From the NCBI GenBank assembly GCA_963733105.1, contig CAVTCB010000020.1, forward strand, positions 124,001 through 188,000: a DNA stretch of 64,000 bases, given 5' to 3'. Every line of letters starts with the position of its first letter. Position 1 is the first letter of the stretch. The stretch comes from JAFAYN01 sp963733105 (GTDB taxonomy: Bacteria > Gemmatimonadota > Gemmatimonadetes > Longimicrobiales > Longimicrobiaceae). The notes under the pieces are model-generated. The model was not told the origin of the DNA and searched no databases. It saw nothing but the letters and a program-made list of their open reading frames with translations. A program made the translations under genes and the position numbers. Shown here one piece after another: positions 17,311-25,756 of the stretch.

Positions 17311-17883
17311 ATGGCTCGTGCGCTCTCGCTCTCTCTTCGCGGGCTCTTCCTGCTCGCGCTCCTCGCGGTCCTTCCGCTGGCGTCGGCGGGGGCGCAGCAG
17401 AGGCAGCAGCAGCCCGTCGCCAGCCCGCGCGACACGGCGCGGATGCGCATCGGGGGGGGGCAGGTGTACGTGGACTACGGGCGACCGTCGGCCCGGGGGC
17501 GGAAGATCGTGGGTGGGCTCGTCCCCTACGGGCAGGTGTGGCGCACGGGGGCCAACGCGGCCACTACCCTGGTGACCGACGTGGACCTGCGCATCGGCGG
17601 GGTGGACGTGCCGCGCGGCAGGTACACGCTCTACACCCTCCCCTCCGCCCAGCGCTGGCTCCTCGTCGTCAACCGGCAGACCGGACAGTGGGGGACCGTG
17701 TACGACGCCTCGCGCGACCTGGCGCGCATCCCCATGCGCGTCTCCCGCACGCGGGCCCCGGTGGAGAAGTTCGCCATCTCGCTCAGCCCCGGCACCGGCG
17801 GGCAGGGGGAGCTGGCCCTGGAGTGGGAGAACACCCGCGTCACGGTGCCCGTGGCCGCGAAGGCGGCCCCGCGCCGGCGCTGA
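17311..17883 (+). CDS. DUF2911 family secreted protein
   Basis: 190 residues with a signal peptide (LFLLALLAVLPLASAGAQ). The DUF2911 body shows VYVDYGRPSARGRKIVGGLVPYGQVWRTGANAATTL and RYTLYTLPSAQRWLLVVN, both family hallmarks. These proteins are frequent in Gemmatimonadota and Bacteroidota and have no established biochemical function; a beta-sandwich fold is predicted. A strong GGAGGTGG site precedes the ATG. A basic tail (APRRR) ends the protein. pdxH follows without an independent promoter visible. Confidence 0.85.
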   Translation: MARALSLSLRGLFLLALLAVLPLASAGAQQRQQQPVASPRDTARMRIGGGQVYVDYGRPSARGRKIVGGLVPYGQVWRTGANAATTLVTDVDLRIGGVDVPRGRYTLYTLPSAQRWLLVVNRQTGQWGTVYDASRDLARIPMRVSRTRAPVEKFAISLSPGTGGQGELALEWENTRVTVPVAAKAAPRRR

Positions 17884-17985
17884 CCGTGCCGGAGAGCGCG
17901 CCGCCCCGCCCCGCAGGACCCCTTCGCCCGCTTCGGCGGGCTCCTGGAGCGGGCCCGGGGCACCGACCTCCCCGAGCCCACCGCC

Positions 17986-18495
17986 ATGGCGCTCACCACC
18001 GTCGGGCCGGAGGGGCGCCCCTCCACGCGGATGGTGCTCCTCAAGGGGTTCGACGAGCAGGGCTTCGTCTTCTACACCAACCTGGGGAGCCGCAAGGCGC
18101 GGGAGATCGTGGCGCACCCCTGGGTGGCGCTCTGCTTCCACTGGCAGCCGCTGGAGGTGCAGGTGCGCATCGAGGGCCGCGCCGCCCCCGTGGGCGACGA
18201 CGAGGCCGACGCCTACTTCGCCTCCCGCCACCGGGGGAGCCAGGTCGGCGCCTGGGCCTCCATGCAGAGCAGCCCCCTCCCCTCGCGCGCCGCGCTGGAC
18301 GAGCGCATCCGAGAGGTGGAGGAGCGCTTCGCCGGCCGCGACGTCCCCCGCCCTCCCTTCTGGTCCGGCTTCCGCGTGGTCCCCGACCGCATCGAGTTCT
18401 GGTACGGCCGCCCCAGCCGCCTCCACGACCGCGACGTCTACACGCGAAGTCCCGACGGCACGGGCGACTGGTCGGTCGAGCACCTGTATCCCTGA
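17986..18495 (+). CDS. pdxH: Pyridoxamine 5'-phosphate oxidase, 5' end out of frame
   Basis: The ATG at 17986 gives 169 residues matching the body of PdxH: MALTTVGPEGRPSTRMVLLKG, FYTNLGSRKAREI, SQVGAWASMQS and RLHDRDVYTR at the FMN/PLP-binding C-terminus. Homologous sequence continues upstream in the same frame (DPFARFGGLLERARG from about 17917) but has no start codon there. A GTG at 17886 is in a different frame, so a one-base change in the CG-rich stretch 17890-17915 probably hides the true N-terminus. The enzyme oxidises PNP and PMP to PLP, the cofactor of several enzymes in this window. It follows DUF2911 closely. Confidence 0.85.
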   Translation: MALTTVGPEGRPSTRMVLLKGFDEQGFVFYTNLGSRKAREIVAHPWVALCFHWQPLEVQVRIEGRAAPVGDDEADAYFASRHRGSQVGAWASMQSSPLPSRAALDERIREVEERFAGRDVPRPPFWSGFRVVPDRIEFWYGRPSRLHDRDVYTRSPDGTGDWSVEHLYP

Positions 18496-18501
18496 CGAAA
18501 T

Positions 18502-18527
18502 GAGGCCCCGGCAACCGCCGGGGCCTC
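18502..18527 (+). terminator. Hairpin terminator after pdxH
   Basis: GAGGCCCCGGC and GCCGGGGCCTC form a perfect 11-bp stem around the loop AACC, seven bases after the pdxH stop. There is no T-tract, so it may act with Rho or in both directions for the convergent small gene. Confidence 0.65.
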
Positions 18528-18532
18528 GTCCG

Positions 18533-18874
18533 CTACCTGGCATCACAGGCCGCATCCCGTGCGGCGCTCCACGCCCGGACCGCGTTGGGCGTGACGGCGG
18601 CCATCACCAGCAGGCAGAGCACCGCCACGGCGGCGAAGCGCGCCCGCCGGGCCCCGCGGCGCAGGGCCAGCCTCCCGAATCCCAGCATCCCCGCCCCGTA
18701 GAGCAGGTAGACCGGTGCTGCCAGCACGAGGATGCCCGCGGGGCCGTCGCAGTCGACCGCCGCGATCCCCATCGCCTCGTACTCGTTGACCGGCATCAGC
18801 CCCGCGAGCAGGGCGAGGGGAAGCCCCAGCAGCAGCAGGGCCACGGACAGCCAGGACAGCACTCGGGGCGTCAT
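18533..18874 (-). CDS. Small integral membrane protein, function unknown
   Basis: 113 residues with three hydrophobic segments: LSWLSVALLLLGLPLALLAG, AGILVLAAPVYLLYGAGMLG and ARFAAVAVLCLLVMAAV. Positively charged residues lie between the second and third (RRGARRAR). Nothing in it points to a catalytic role. It ends next to the pdxH terminator and is convergent with pdxH. No family was recognised. The coding reading is supported by length, membrane pattern and lack of a competing gene on the other strand. Confidence 0.6.
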   Translation of the reverse strand: MTPRVLSWLSVALLLLGLPLALLAGLMPVNEYEAMGIAAVDCDGPAGILVLAAPVYLLYGAGMLGFGRLALRRGARRARFAAVAVLCLLVMAAVTPNAVRAWSAARDAACDAR

Positions 18875-18972
18875 CGCACCGGGGACGGTAGTCGGCTCGC
18901 GGCGGCGCCGGGTGGCGCGCGTTTCGCAACGGCGGTTGAGGCATCCTCACTCAGACCACGAGAACGGGCACC

Positions 18973-20322
18973 ATGCATCGACAGGCTCCACGCTCCTTCC
19001 GTTTGGCCGCCCTGGCGCTGGCCGTCCTCGCTGCGGGCGCCTGCCGCACCGGGTCGCCCCCGGACTCGGCCGGCGGCGACGCGGACACCGCCGCCCGCCC
19101 CGCCCCCTCGGCCGCCGCGGAGCGCCCCCGGCAGCGGGACGCCGCGGTGATCCCGGGGATCGAGGTGCTCCTGCGCGACTCGCTGCACCTGGTGCGCGGC
19201 AAGCGCGTGGGGCTCATCACCAACCCCAGCGCCGTCACCCGCTCCGGCGAGCTGGGCGCCGACGTCCTGGCGCGCACCCCCGGCGTGAAGCTGGTGGCCC
19301 TCTTCGGCCCCGAGCACGGCATCCGCGGCGACCTGGAGGCGGGCGCCACCTTCGTCGGCGGGCGCGACACGCGCACCGGCGTCCCCGTCTACTCGCTGTA
19401 CGACCGCACCCAGCGCCCCACCGCGGCGGAGCTGGCGGACGTGGACGTCCTGGTCTTCGACATCCAGGACGTCGGGGCTCGCGTCTACACCTTCGTGTGG
19501 ACCATGGCGATGGCCATGGAGGAGGCCGCCAGGCGGAAGATCCCCTTCGTGGTGCTCGACCGCCCCAACCCGATCACCGACGCGCAGGACGGCCCGGTGA
19601 TGGACCTGGACGTGCGCGCCGTCACGCAGGTGATCACCGGCTACTACAGCGTCCCGCTGCGCCACGGGATGACGGCCGGCGAGATCGCCCGCTACTTCAA
19701 CGAGGACGCCAAGATCGGCGCCGACCTGCACGTGGTCCCGGTGCAGGGATGGCGGCCCGACATGTGGTTCGAGGAGACGGGGCTCCGCTTCATCCCCCCC
19801 AGCCCCAACATCCGCTCGGTGGACGCGGAGCTGAAGTTCTCCGGGCTGGTGCTGGGCGAGGGGACCAACGTGCACGTGGGGCGCGGCACCGACTCGCCCT
19901 TCAACTACGTGGGCGCCCCCTGGCTGGACGCCGCCCGGCTGCGCGACTCCGTCGCCAAGTACGACCTCCCCGGCGTGCGGCTGACCCCGGTCCGCATCAC
20001 CCCCACCACCGATCCCAAGGTGGACACGCAGTACCGGGGGCAGACCTTCACCACGCTGCGGCTGGACGTGACGGACCGCCGCACCTACCGCCCCGCCTAC
20101 ACCGCCCTCGTGCTCCTCAGCGAGGCGAAGAAGCAGAACCCGGCGCAGTTCCGCGTCATGAACACCGGCTTCACGCAGATGATCGGCTCGCGCTGGGCGC
20201 GCGCGGCCTTCGACCGCGGCGACGACCCGCGCGAGATCGACCGCCGCTGGCAGGAGGAGCGCGCCCGGTGGAACCGCGACGTACGCGAGCGCTACCGCAT
20301 CTACCCGCGCGCGGCCCGGTAG
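18973..20322 (+). CDS. namZ: DUF1343/NamZ-type exo-beta-N-acetylmuramidase lipoprotein
   Basis: 449 residues. A lipoprotein-like signal ends in VLAAGACRT, then a Pro/Ala-rich linker. From about residue 58 the DUF1343 domain runs to the end: GIEVLLRD, KRVGLITNPSAVTR, FGPEHGIRGDLEAG, DIQDVGARVYTFVWTM and VLDRPNPI, the last including conserved acidic residues. The family founder, Bacillus NamZ (YbbC), cleaves terminal MurNAc from peptidoglycan fragments, so recycling of wall sugars is likely. The ATG follows a GAGAACGGGC leader. It converges on the ABM gene with 3 bp between stops. Confidence 0.8.
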   Translation: MHRQAPRSFRLAALALAVLAAGACRTGSPPDSAGGDADTAARPAPSAAAERPRQRDAAVIPGIEVLLRDSLHLVRGKRVGLITNPSAVTRSGELGADVLARTPGVKLVALFGPEHGIRGDLEAGATFVGGRDTRTGVPVYSLYDRTQRPTAAELADVDVLVFDIQDVGARVYTFVWTMAMAMEEAARRKIPFVVLDRPNPITDAQDGPVMDLDVRAVTQVITGYYSVPLRHGMTAGEIARYFNEDAKIGADLHVVPVQGWRPDMWFEETGLRFIPPSPNIRSVDAELKFSGLVLGEGTNVHVGRGTDSPFNYVGAPWLDAARLRDSVAKYDLPGVRLTPVRITPTTDPKVDTQYRGQTFTTLRLDVTDRRTYRPAYTALVLLSEAKKQNPAQFRVMNTGFTQMIGSRWARAAFDRGDDPREIDRRWQEERARWNRDVRERYRIYPRAAR

Positions 20323-20325
20323 CGC

Positions 20326-20634
20326 CTACGGCTTCCGCCCCTGGACGGGAGTCGCCTCGTAGTGGCGCATCTCCTCGATGGCGCCGATGAACGGGCGCAC
20401 GTGGCCGAGGAACGCCTGGAACTCCGGGCTGCGCCGGAACCCCTCCATGTGGCCGGCCACGGAGTCCCACTCGATGCGGAGCACGTAGCACACGGGCTCC
20501 TCCACGCACCGGGTCAGCTCGTAGGCCAGGCAGTGCGGCGAGGCGTCCAGGGCGCTCCGCGCCCCGGCGTACGCACTCTCCAGCTCGCCCGCCCGTTCCT
20601 CGGGCACGCGGTAGCGGATGTATTCGACAACCAT
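20326..20634 (-). CDS. Antibiotic biosynthesis monooxygenase (ABM) domain protein
   Basis: 102 residues forming one ferredoxin-like ABM/Dabb unit: VVEYIRYRVPEERAGELESAY, CLAYELTRCVEEPVCYVLRIEWDS and FRRSPEFQAFLGHVRPFI. Such small dimeric proteins oxygenate quinol-type substrates or merely bind small aromatics. CGGAG precedes the ATG at 20634. It follows the lipocalin-like gene on the same strand by about 20 bp and could share its transcript. Specific substrate unknown. Confidence 0.75.
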   Translation of the reverse strand: MVVEYIRYRVPEERAGELESAYAGARSALDASPHCLAYELTRCVEEPVCYVLRIEWDSVAGHMEGFRRSPEFQAFLGHVRPFIGAIEEMRHYEATPVQGRKP

Positions 20635-20653
20635 GGGCGCGCTCCGGGGTTGA

Positions 20654-21083
20654 TCAGGAAGCCGCGGCCACGCGGCGGTAAACCTGGAAGTTGCGGAAGC
20701 GGCCTGCCCTGCGGCCGCGCCCCCTCCTGCACCACCGCGAGCAGCGCGCCGTCCGCGGAGGCCACGCGCCGCGCGTACGCGAGCGTCTCCCCCCCGCGCA
20801 GCGCGGCGCTGTCCAGCGTGCGCCCGTCCACCCGTGTGACGGAGAAGGCGTCCGGCCCCTGCTCCGACGGCGGGAGCGGCTGGGGAGTGCCGTCGGCCGG
20901 GGCCGTGAACGCGGTCTGCTGCTCCGGGCCGCCGGCCTCCATGGTCCAGCGAATCCGGACCCGGACACCCTCCTCGCCGGACTCGATCTCGTACGTGCCG
21001 CTCGCGGGCGCCGGCCCGGCCTCGTAGAGCGAGAGCTCGGGGACCAGCTCCCAGGTGCCGAGGAAGAGATCGGGATCGGTCAT
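20654..21083 (-). CDS. Lipocalin-like small protein, frameshifted near the C-terminus
   Basis: From the ATG at 21083 the protein begins FLGTWELVPELSLYEAGPAP, the first strand typical of lipocalin-like proteins that open with a GxW motif, followed by GTYEIE, VRVRIRWTM and RTLDSAALRGGETLAYARRV. Near 20700 the frame changes. The continuation RFRNFQVYRRVAAAS ends at a TGA at 20654-20656, a natural closing strand. One surplus base in the GGCAGGCCGC context explains it. Whole length would be about 142 residues. No signal peptide. Function unknown. Confidence 0.6.
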
Positions 21084-21225
21084 GACCGGAGGGCTCATGG
21101 GATGAAGGCCTGACGACGAGGGCTGCGTCCGGGACTGATGCGGACGGAAGCTGCGCACCTCGGCACTCGAGCACAAGGATCGCGTCTCGCTGTAGTTCCG
21201 GCACTGAGCACGCTCCGTAGTTGCG

Positions 21226-21254
21226 TTGCCACGGATATCGATATCCGTTATAGT
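21226..21254 (+). promoter_or_regulatory. higBA promoter with operator palindrome in the spacer
   Basis: TTGCCA (21226-21231) and TATAGT (21249-21254) are 17 bp apart. The perfect palindrome ACGGATATCGATATCCGT (21231-21248) fills the spacer, the expected position for autorepression by the HigA antitoxin. The AT-rich stretch stands out from the surrounding GC-rich DNA. Confidence 0.75.
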
Positions 21255-21309
21255 AAATCAGTGTCCGGCAGGCTCTCCGCTTACGATCCGACGGAGCATT
21301 GGAAGCGGC

Positions 21310-21603
21310 ATGATACAGTCGTTCCGTGACCAGGCAACGGAGGATATCTACAACGGGCAGGACACGAAGAAGGCGCGTCGCGTCTGCCCGATTCACCTGT
21401 GGGGGATCGCCCGGCGGAAGTTGGAAATGCTGGCGGCGGTGAATCGATTGGAGGCGTTGAGAGTTCCGCCGAACAACCGGCTGGAGAGGTTGAAGGAGGA
21501 CCGGGCCGGGCAGCACAGCATCCGCATCAACGACCAGTACCGCGTGTGCTTCACCTGGACGGAGGCGGGGGCGGAGAACGTGGAGATAACAGACTACCAC
21601 TGA
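21310..21603 (+). CDS. higB: HigB-type ribosome-dependent mRNA interferase toxin
   Basis: 97 residues of the RelE/HigB fold: MIQSFRDQATEDIYNG start, KKARRVCPIHLWGIARRKLEML, LRVPPNNRLERLKEDRAGQHSI and RINDQYRVCFTW near the C-terminus, which carries the typical catalytic basic and aromatic residues. It cleaves ribosome-bound mRNA when free of antitoxin. The toxin precedes the antitoxin, the reverse order typical of hig modules. Codon use is less GC-rich than the flanking genes, suggesting transfer. The ATG at 21310 is chosen over an upstream AUG because it matches the family start. Confidence 0.9.
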   Translation: MIQSFRDQATEDIYNGQDTKKARRVCPIHLWGIARRKLEMLAAVNRLEALRVPPNNRLERLKEDRAGQHSIRINDQYRVCFTWTEAGAENVEITDYH

Positions 21604-21705
21604 GTTGCAGGAGGTACGGTCCGGATTCCGCAGAACGCACCGTTCGGGGGCCGGATGCCAGGGAAGCAGGCACCGGGTAGAACCCAAGAAGGGGAAGACA
21701 AGTAA

Positions 21706-22023
21706 ATGATCAGGCTACCGACCCACCGTCCACCAACGCATCCCGGCGAGATGCTGCTGGAGGAGTTCCTGAAGCCTCTTGGGATGAGCCAGACGGACCT
21801 GGCGCAGCGTCTTCATGTGTCATACCCGCGTGTCAACGAGATCATCAACGGGAAGCGGGGTGTAACTCCCGATACGGCCCTCCGGCTGGAGCGTCTCTTC
21901 GGAATGGATGCCGACTTCTGGCTCAACCTGCAGAAGGCGTGGGATCTCTGGCACGCCATCCACTCAGACGAGACGGCGCGCGCACTGAAGGAGATCGAGC
22001 CGGTCGACATGTCTGCGGCCTAG
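21706..22023 (+). CDS. higA: HigA-type antitoxin, XRE HTH protein
   Basis: 105 residues: HPGEMLLEEFLKPLGMSQTDLAQRLHVSYPRVNEIINGKRGVTPDTALRLERLFG is the canonical HigA helix-turn-helix with the GMSQ..LA recognition region. The C-terminal WLNLQKAWDLW segment is the antitoxin-type dimer extension. It binds HigB and, very likely, the spacer palindrome upstream of higB. The start has GAAGGGGAAG before the ATG. A rho-independent hairpin follows it. Confidence 0.92.
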   Translation: MIRLPTHRPPTHPGEMLLEEFLKPLGMSQTDLAQRLHVSYPRVNEIINGKRGVTPDTALRLERLFGMDADFWLNLQKAWDLWHAIHSDETARALKEIEPVDMSAA

Positions 22024-22050
22024 CACTCTCTGCGGCGCATCGAAGCGGCT

Positions 22051-22080
22051 GAAGGGCCCAGGATAGATCCCGGGCCCTTC
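22051..22080 (+). terminator. Terminator of higBA
   Basis: GAAGGGCCC (22051-22059) pairs with GGGCCCTTC (22072-22080) around a loop of 12 bases, and the downstream sequence is GCTTTC. It stands 28 bp after the higA stop. Confidence 0.7.
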
Positions 22081-22118
22081 GCTTTCACCGACATTGCGTG
22101 GTTGAGCCGCTCCGCCTT

Positions 22119-22775
22119 CTACCCCGCCCTCTCCAGCAACTCCGGGCCGTCGTTCCGCGGGGAGTTCACGCGGGTGGAGACCGGGTACGCCGTGAGCGCC
22201 CCGCCGAAGGGGCGCATCAGCTCCTGGAGCGTCGCCGCGTCGGCCTTGGGGTCGAGCCAGGCGTCGCGCGCCTCCCCGTCCAGCACCACGGGCATGCGGT
22301 CGTGGATGGGGCGCATGAGGTCGCACGGGGAGGTGGTCAGGATGCAGAAGGAGTGCACCGGCTCCGCGTCCTTGGGGTGCCACACCTCCCACAAGCCCGC
22401 GAAGGTGAACGGCTCCCCGTCCGCCCGGTGGATCCAGTGCGGCACCTTCCCGTCCGGCGTCTTCTGCCACTCGTAGAACCCCGACGCGGGGACCAGGCAG
22501 CGCCGCGACCGGAACGCCGAGCGGAAGTACGGCTTCCCCGCCGCGTCCTCCGAGCGCGCGTTGATCGGCTCCGGCGCCTTGTCCTTGGCCCACCCCGGCC
22601 GCAGCCCCCAGCGGAACGAGGAGAGCGCCAGGCCCCCGTCCTCCCTCACCAGCACCGGGGCGTGCTGCGTGGGAGCCACGTTGTAGCGCGGCCCCGCCGC
22701 CGGCCCGCGGAGCGTCGCCCCGAAGCGGCGCGCCAGCGCCTCCGCCCCCTCCGTCTCACCGTACCGTCCGCACAT
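22119..22775 (-). CDS. SOS response-associated peptidase, HMCES/YedK family
   Basis: 218 residues starting MCGRYGE, with the catalytic Cys2 that forms a thiazolidine crosslink with abasic sites in single-stranded DNA. The rest of the signature is present: YNVAPTQHAPVL, INARSEDAAGKPYFR, RCLVPASGFYEWQ, FAGLWEVW and HDRMPVVL (with the active-site Asn, Glu and His). It shields abasic sites during replication. AGGAGG lies eight bases before the ATG at 22775. It may be co-transcribed with the MaoC gene upstream of it. Confidence 0.93.
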   Translation of the reverse strand: MCGRYGETEGAEALARRFGATLRGPAAGPRYNVAPTQHAPVLVREDGGLALSSFRWGLRPGWAKDKAPEPINARSEDAAGKPYFRSAFRSRRCLVPASGFYEWQKTPDGKVPHWIHRADGEPFTFAGLWEVWHPKDAEPVHSFCILTTSPCDLMRPIHDRMPVVLDGEARDAWLDPKADAATLQELMRPFGGALTAYPVSTRVNSPRNDGPELLERAG

Positions 22776-22800
22776 CGCCGGGTCCTCCTGTCCCAGGGTT

Positions 22801-23714
22801 TCAGCTCCCCACGAACTCCCCCGAAGCGTACACCCGCCCGTCCTCCCCCGCCACCCGGAACGCCTGGTGCCCGTCCTCCTCTCCCACCAGCAGCCGCACC
22901 CGCGCGGGGAGGAGCAGCGGCGCGCGGAAGACCACGCGGAGCCGGCGGAGCGCGGTGGGGTCGCCGCGGAAGCGCCGCTCGACCAGCGCGTTCGCCACCA
23001 TGGCCTCCGTGCAGAAGCCGTGCAGGATGGGACGCCGGAAGCCGAAGGGGCGCGCCGTCCACCCCCACAGGTGGATCGGGTTGAAGTCGCCCGAGGCCAG
23101 CGCGTAGCGCCGCCCCGCCCCCGCGCGAAGCCCCCAGCGGGCCAGCTCCTCCCACCCCGCCGGGGGCTCCCCGTCCTCCGCGCCGTCCGCCGGACGCTCC
23201 TCCGGCGGGACAGACGCCGCTTCGCGGGGGCGCACCAGGAAGGCCGCGCTGCTCTGGGAGCAGAGGTGCTCCGCCGCGTTCCAGTTGCGCGCCACCAGCA
23301 GCAGGCGCAGCCCGCGCGCGGTGGCCTCCGTGCGCTCCAGCTCCACCCGGCAGCGCACCCGGTCTCCGGGGCGGAGGGCGCGCAGGGGGAGGAGCTCGCT
23401 CTCCAGGTGCACCACCCCGCCCAGCGGGAGCGACTCCAGCGCCAGCGAGAGCAGCTCCAGCGCCGCCACCGTCTCCCACGTCGCGCAGTACGTCGGCGGC
23501 GCCAGCGCCTCCGCCCCGCCGAACGCCGCGATCCGCGCCCCGTCCGTGGCGCGCAGGTACCCCGCCAGCCGCGCCGGCTCGGGCACCGTCTCCCGGCGCT
23601 CCACCGCCACCCGCCGCCGCGGCGCGGGGGGAGCGGGGCGCCCCCGCCCCGGGCGCCCATCCCGCGGAGCGCCAGCTTCGCCATGGCGAGCAGGTTGGCC
23701 GCGGGGCCCGTCAT
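22801..23714 (-). CDS. MaoC-like acyl dehydratase, frameshifted near the N-terminus
   Basis: The start is the ATG at 23714, which overlaps the preceding YjbQ stop (ATGA). The first 30 residues (TGPAANLLAMAKLALRGMGA) lie in one frame. The remainder, from about 23612, lies in another and carries the hot-dog hydratase signature ASGDFNPIHLWGWTARPFGFRRPILHGFC with the catalytic Asp and His. The break sits in CGCCGCGGCGGCGGG, a slippage-prone tract. Full length is about 303 residues, which fits a two-hot-dog MaoC protein. It hydrates or dehydrates acyl-CoA or acyl-ACP thioesters. Confidence 0.75.
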
Positions 23715-24115
23715 CCGGCCGCCGCCAGGAGCTGCACCGCCACCCGGCGGTCGCGCGGGCCGTCGAACTCGCACAGGAACACCCCCTGCCAGGTACCCAG
23801 CACCAGCCGCCCGCCGTGCACCAGCACGGTCAGCGAGGGGCCGAAGAAGCTGGTCTTGAGGTGGCTGTCGCTGTTCCCCTCCGCGTGCCGGTAGAACGAC
23901 TCCCGCCGGGGGATCAGCCGCTCCAGCTTCTCCAGCACGTCGTGCGGCACGTCGGGGTCCGCGTTCTCGTTCACCGTGAGCGCCGCCGTGGTGTGCAGGC
24001 TCTGCGCGACCAGCGCGCCCTCGCGCATCCCGCTCCGCTCCACGAGCGCCTGGAGCTGGGCGGTGATCTCCACCAGCTCGCAGCGCCGCCCCGACCTGAC
24101 CCGGATCTCCTCCAT
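23711..24115 (-). CDS. YjbQ/UPF0047 family protein
   Basis: 134 residues with family motifs SLHTTAALTVNENADPDV, HAEGNSDSHLKTSFFGPSL and GTWQGVFLCEFDGPRDRRV, with conserved His and Asp residues that bind a metal or phosphate. YjbQ proteins show weak thiamine-phosphate synthase activity, but their real role is not settled. It is a small trimeric barrel in known structures. The start at 24115 gives the typical N-terminus; a further upstream reading would add a tail unlike the family. It overlaps MaoC by 4 bp. Confidence 0.88.
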   Translation of the reverse strand: MEEIRVRSGRRCELVEITAQLQALVERSGMREGALVAQSLHTTAALTVNENADPDVPHDVLEKLERLIPRRESFYRHAEGNSDSHLKTSFFGPSLTVLVHGGRLVLGTWQGVFLCEFDGPRDRRVAVQLLAAAG

Positions 24116-24199
24116 GCCGGCTGTCTCCCCTGTCGCCTGGCGGTCTCTTCCTCCCGGAGGGAATCTACGCGCGGAGGCGCGCGACGGCAGCACCCCGCT

Positions 24200-24607
24200 T
24201 CACTCCCCGGGCTCCTTGGCCTGCTGCACCATGAAGGGCGTCTCGTGCAGCTCCGCCTCGTCGGCCGTGACCACGAACTTGTACGAGCCCGGGCGGCCGA
24301 ACTGCACCCCCACCAGCGTGAACACCTGGTTGGCGATGGAGAACTCCCCCGGGTTCACCGTGGGCGGGACGATCTCCCCGTTGGCCTCGAAGATCACTCC
24401 CCCGTCCTCGTCCATCAGGCGCACCCGCACCGCGAACCGGTGCTCCGCGTCCGCGTACTCCGCGTGCACGCGGAAGGCGAACACCATCTTGGGGTGGATC
24501 GTGGGGAAGGTGGCCGCGGCGATCCGGTCGAAGATCCCCAGGACGTTCAGCTTGCCGTCGGCGGAGAGGTTCGCCTCGTCCGCCACGAAGGCGACCGGAA
24601 TCTTCAA
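24200..24607 (-). CDS. DUF6941-like conserved protein
   Basis: 135 residues from a TTG at 24607, preceded by CGAGGAGCTCC. The N-terminus KIPVAFVADEANLSADGKLNVLGIFDRI is typical of the DUF6941 group, whose members open with a stretch saying 'dGKLNvLGiFd'. A beta-sandwich with FRVHAEYADAEHRFAVRVRLM and FTLVGVQFGRPGSYKFVV follows. No catalytic residues are recognised. The protein lacks a signal peptide. The gene is monocistronic as far as visible; the next gene in this direction begins 84 bp on. Function unknown. Confidence 0.7.
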   Translation of the reverse strand: MKIPVAFVADEANLSADGKLNVLGIFDRIAAATFPTIHPKMVFAFRVHAEYADAEHRFAVRVRLMDEDGGVIFEANGEIVPPTVNPGEFSIANQVFTLVGVQFGRPGSYKFVVTADEAELHETPFMVQQAKEPGE

Positions 24608-24706
24608 GGAGCTCCTCGGGAGGTTGGGGTGGGCCGTGCACGCCGAGGTGCGGAGCGAAAATCGCACCACGGTCCCGCTTTTGCTGCTCGGCACCCCCTC
24701 CGCGCT

Positions 24707-24735
24707 TTGTCATCCGGGGATCGGCTCGCTATCTT
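24707..24735 (+). promoter_or_regulatory. Promoter of the LOG-family gene
   Basis: TTGTCA (24707-24712) and TATCTT (24730-24735) with a 17-bp spacer stand 62 bp upstream of the ATG at 24797, in the divergent space with the DUF6941 gene. Confidence 0.6.
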
Positions 24736-24796
24736 GCCGCCCCGCGGGCGCGGAAGGGATGCCGCGCGCCGCAGCCCACGACCACCCGGCCAGCCG

Positions 24797-25655
24797 ATGC
24801 CCGAAGCCGAAGCCACCCCGCAGCAGCCCAACCCGACGCTGAACCGCGCCAGCCGCACCGGGGCGCCCACGGAGGACGAGCGGCTCCTCGAGTCCCCCTC
24901 CGTACACCCGGGCCGGGAGAGCAGCTTCACCCACTCCGACCCCTGGCGCGTGTTCCGCATCATGGGCGAGTTCGTGGAGGGGTTCGACGCCCTGGCCGAC
25001 GTGGGGCGCGGCGGTCACCATCTTCGGCTCGGCGCGCGTCCGCCCGGACGACCCGCAGTACGACACCGCCCGGGTCACGGCGCGCCTCCTGGCGGAGGCG
25101 GGCTTCTCCGTCATCACCGGCGGCGGGCCGGGGATCATGGAGGCGGCCAACCGGGGCGCGCGGGAGGCGGGCGGGGTCTCCATCGGCTGCAACATCGAGC
25201 TCCCCTTCGAGCAGGGGATCAACCCCTACGTCGACATCGCCATCAACTTCCGCTACTTCTTCGTCCGCAAGACGATGTTCGTGAAGTACGCGGAGGCGTT
25301 CGTCATCTTCCCGGGCGGCTTCGGGACCATGGACGAGCTGTTCGAGGCGCTGACGCTGATCCAGACCGGCAAGGTCCGCGACTTCCCGGTGATCCTCTTC
25401 GGCTCCGCGTACTGGCAGGGGCTGATCGACTGGCTCCGCGGCACCATGCTGACCGAGGGGAAGGTGTCCCCGGACGACCTGAGCCTGGTGGTGGTGACCG
25501 ACTCCCCGGAGGAGGTGCGGCAGATCGTGCTGGACTGCCACGAGCGCAACTGCGCCAAGGCCGAGCAGAACGCCCGGCGCCGCGTGGCTCCCGCCGCCCG
25601 CGCCCCCCGGGGGGAGGACACCCCGGCCGCCCCCGAGAAGCACGACGCGGAGTAG
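24797..25655 (+). CDS. LOG family protein (lysine-decarboxylase-like fold), frameshifted
   Basis: An N-terminal extension (residues 1-70) and the start of the domain read from the ATG at 24797. Near 25005 the frame changes, and the continuation begins AVTIFGSARVRPDDPQYDTA. It carries the LOG hallmarks VITGGGPGIMEAANRGA and FPGGFGTMDELFE (PGGxGTxxE). Known members release cytokinin bases from nucleoside 5'-monophosphates or hydrolyse nucleotide monophosphates; the usual 'lysine decarboxylase' annotation is wrong. One surplus base in GGGGCGCGGCGG explains the break. Total about 285 residues. The C-terminal tail is basic then Ala/Pro-rich. Confidence 0.8.
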
Positions 25656-25660
25656 AACGG

Positions 25661-25754
25661 CAGGGGACAGGGAACAGGGGACAGGGAACAGCCTGCTCCC
25701 CGCCTGTCTTCGTCTTTGCCTGCTGTCCCCTGTACCCTATACCCTGTTCCCTAA
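25661..25754. repeat. CAGGGGACAGGGAA inverted and direct repeat
   Basis: CAGGGGACAGGGAA occurs twice in tandem at 25661-25688, and the complement in the form TGTCCCCTGTACCCT and CCCTGTTCCCT at 25724-25751. The two halves can form a long imperfect hairpin. A related copy lies at 34507-34538. It leaves no ribosome binding site upstream of the following ATG at 25757. Confidence 0.7.
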
Positions 25755-25756
25755 AC

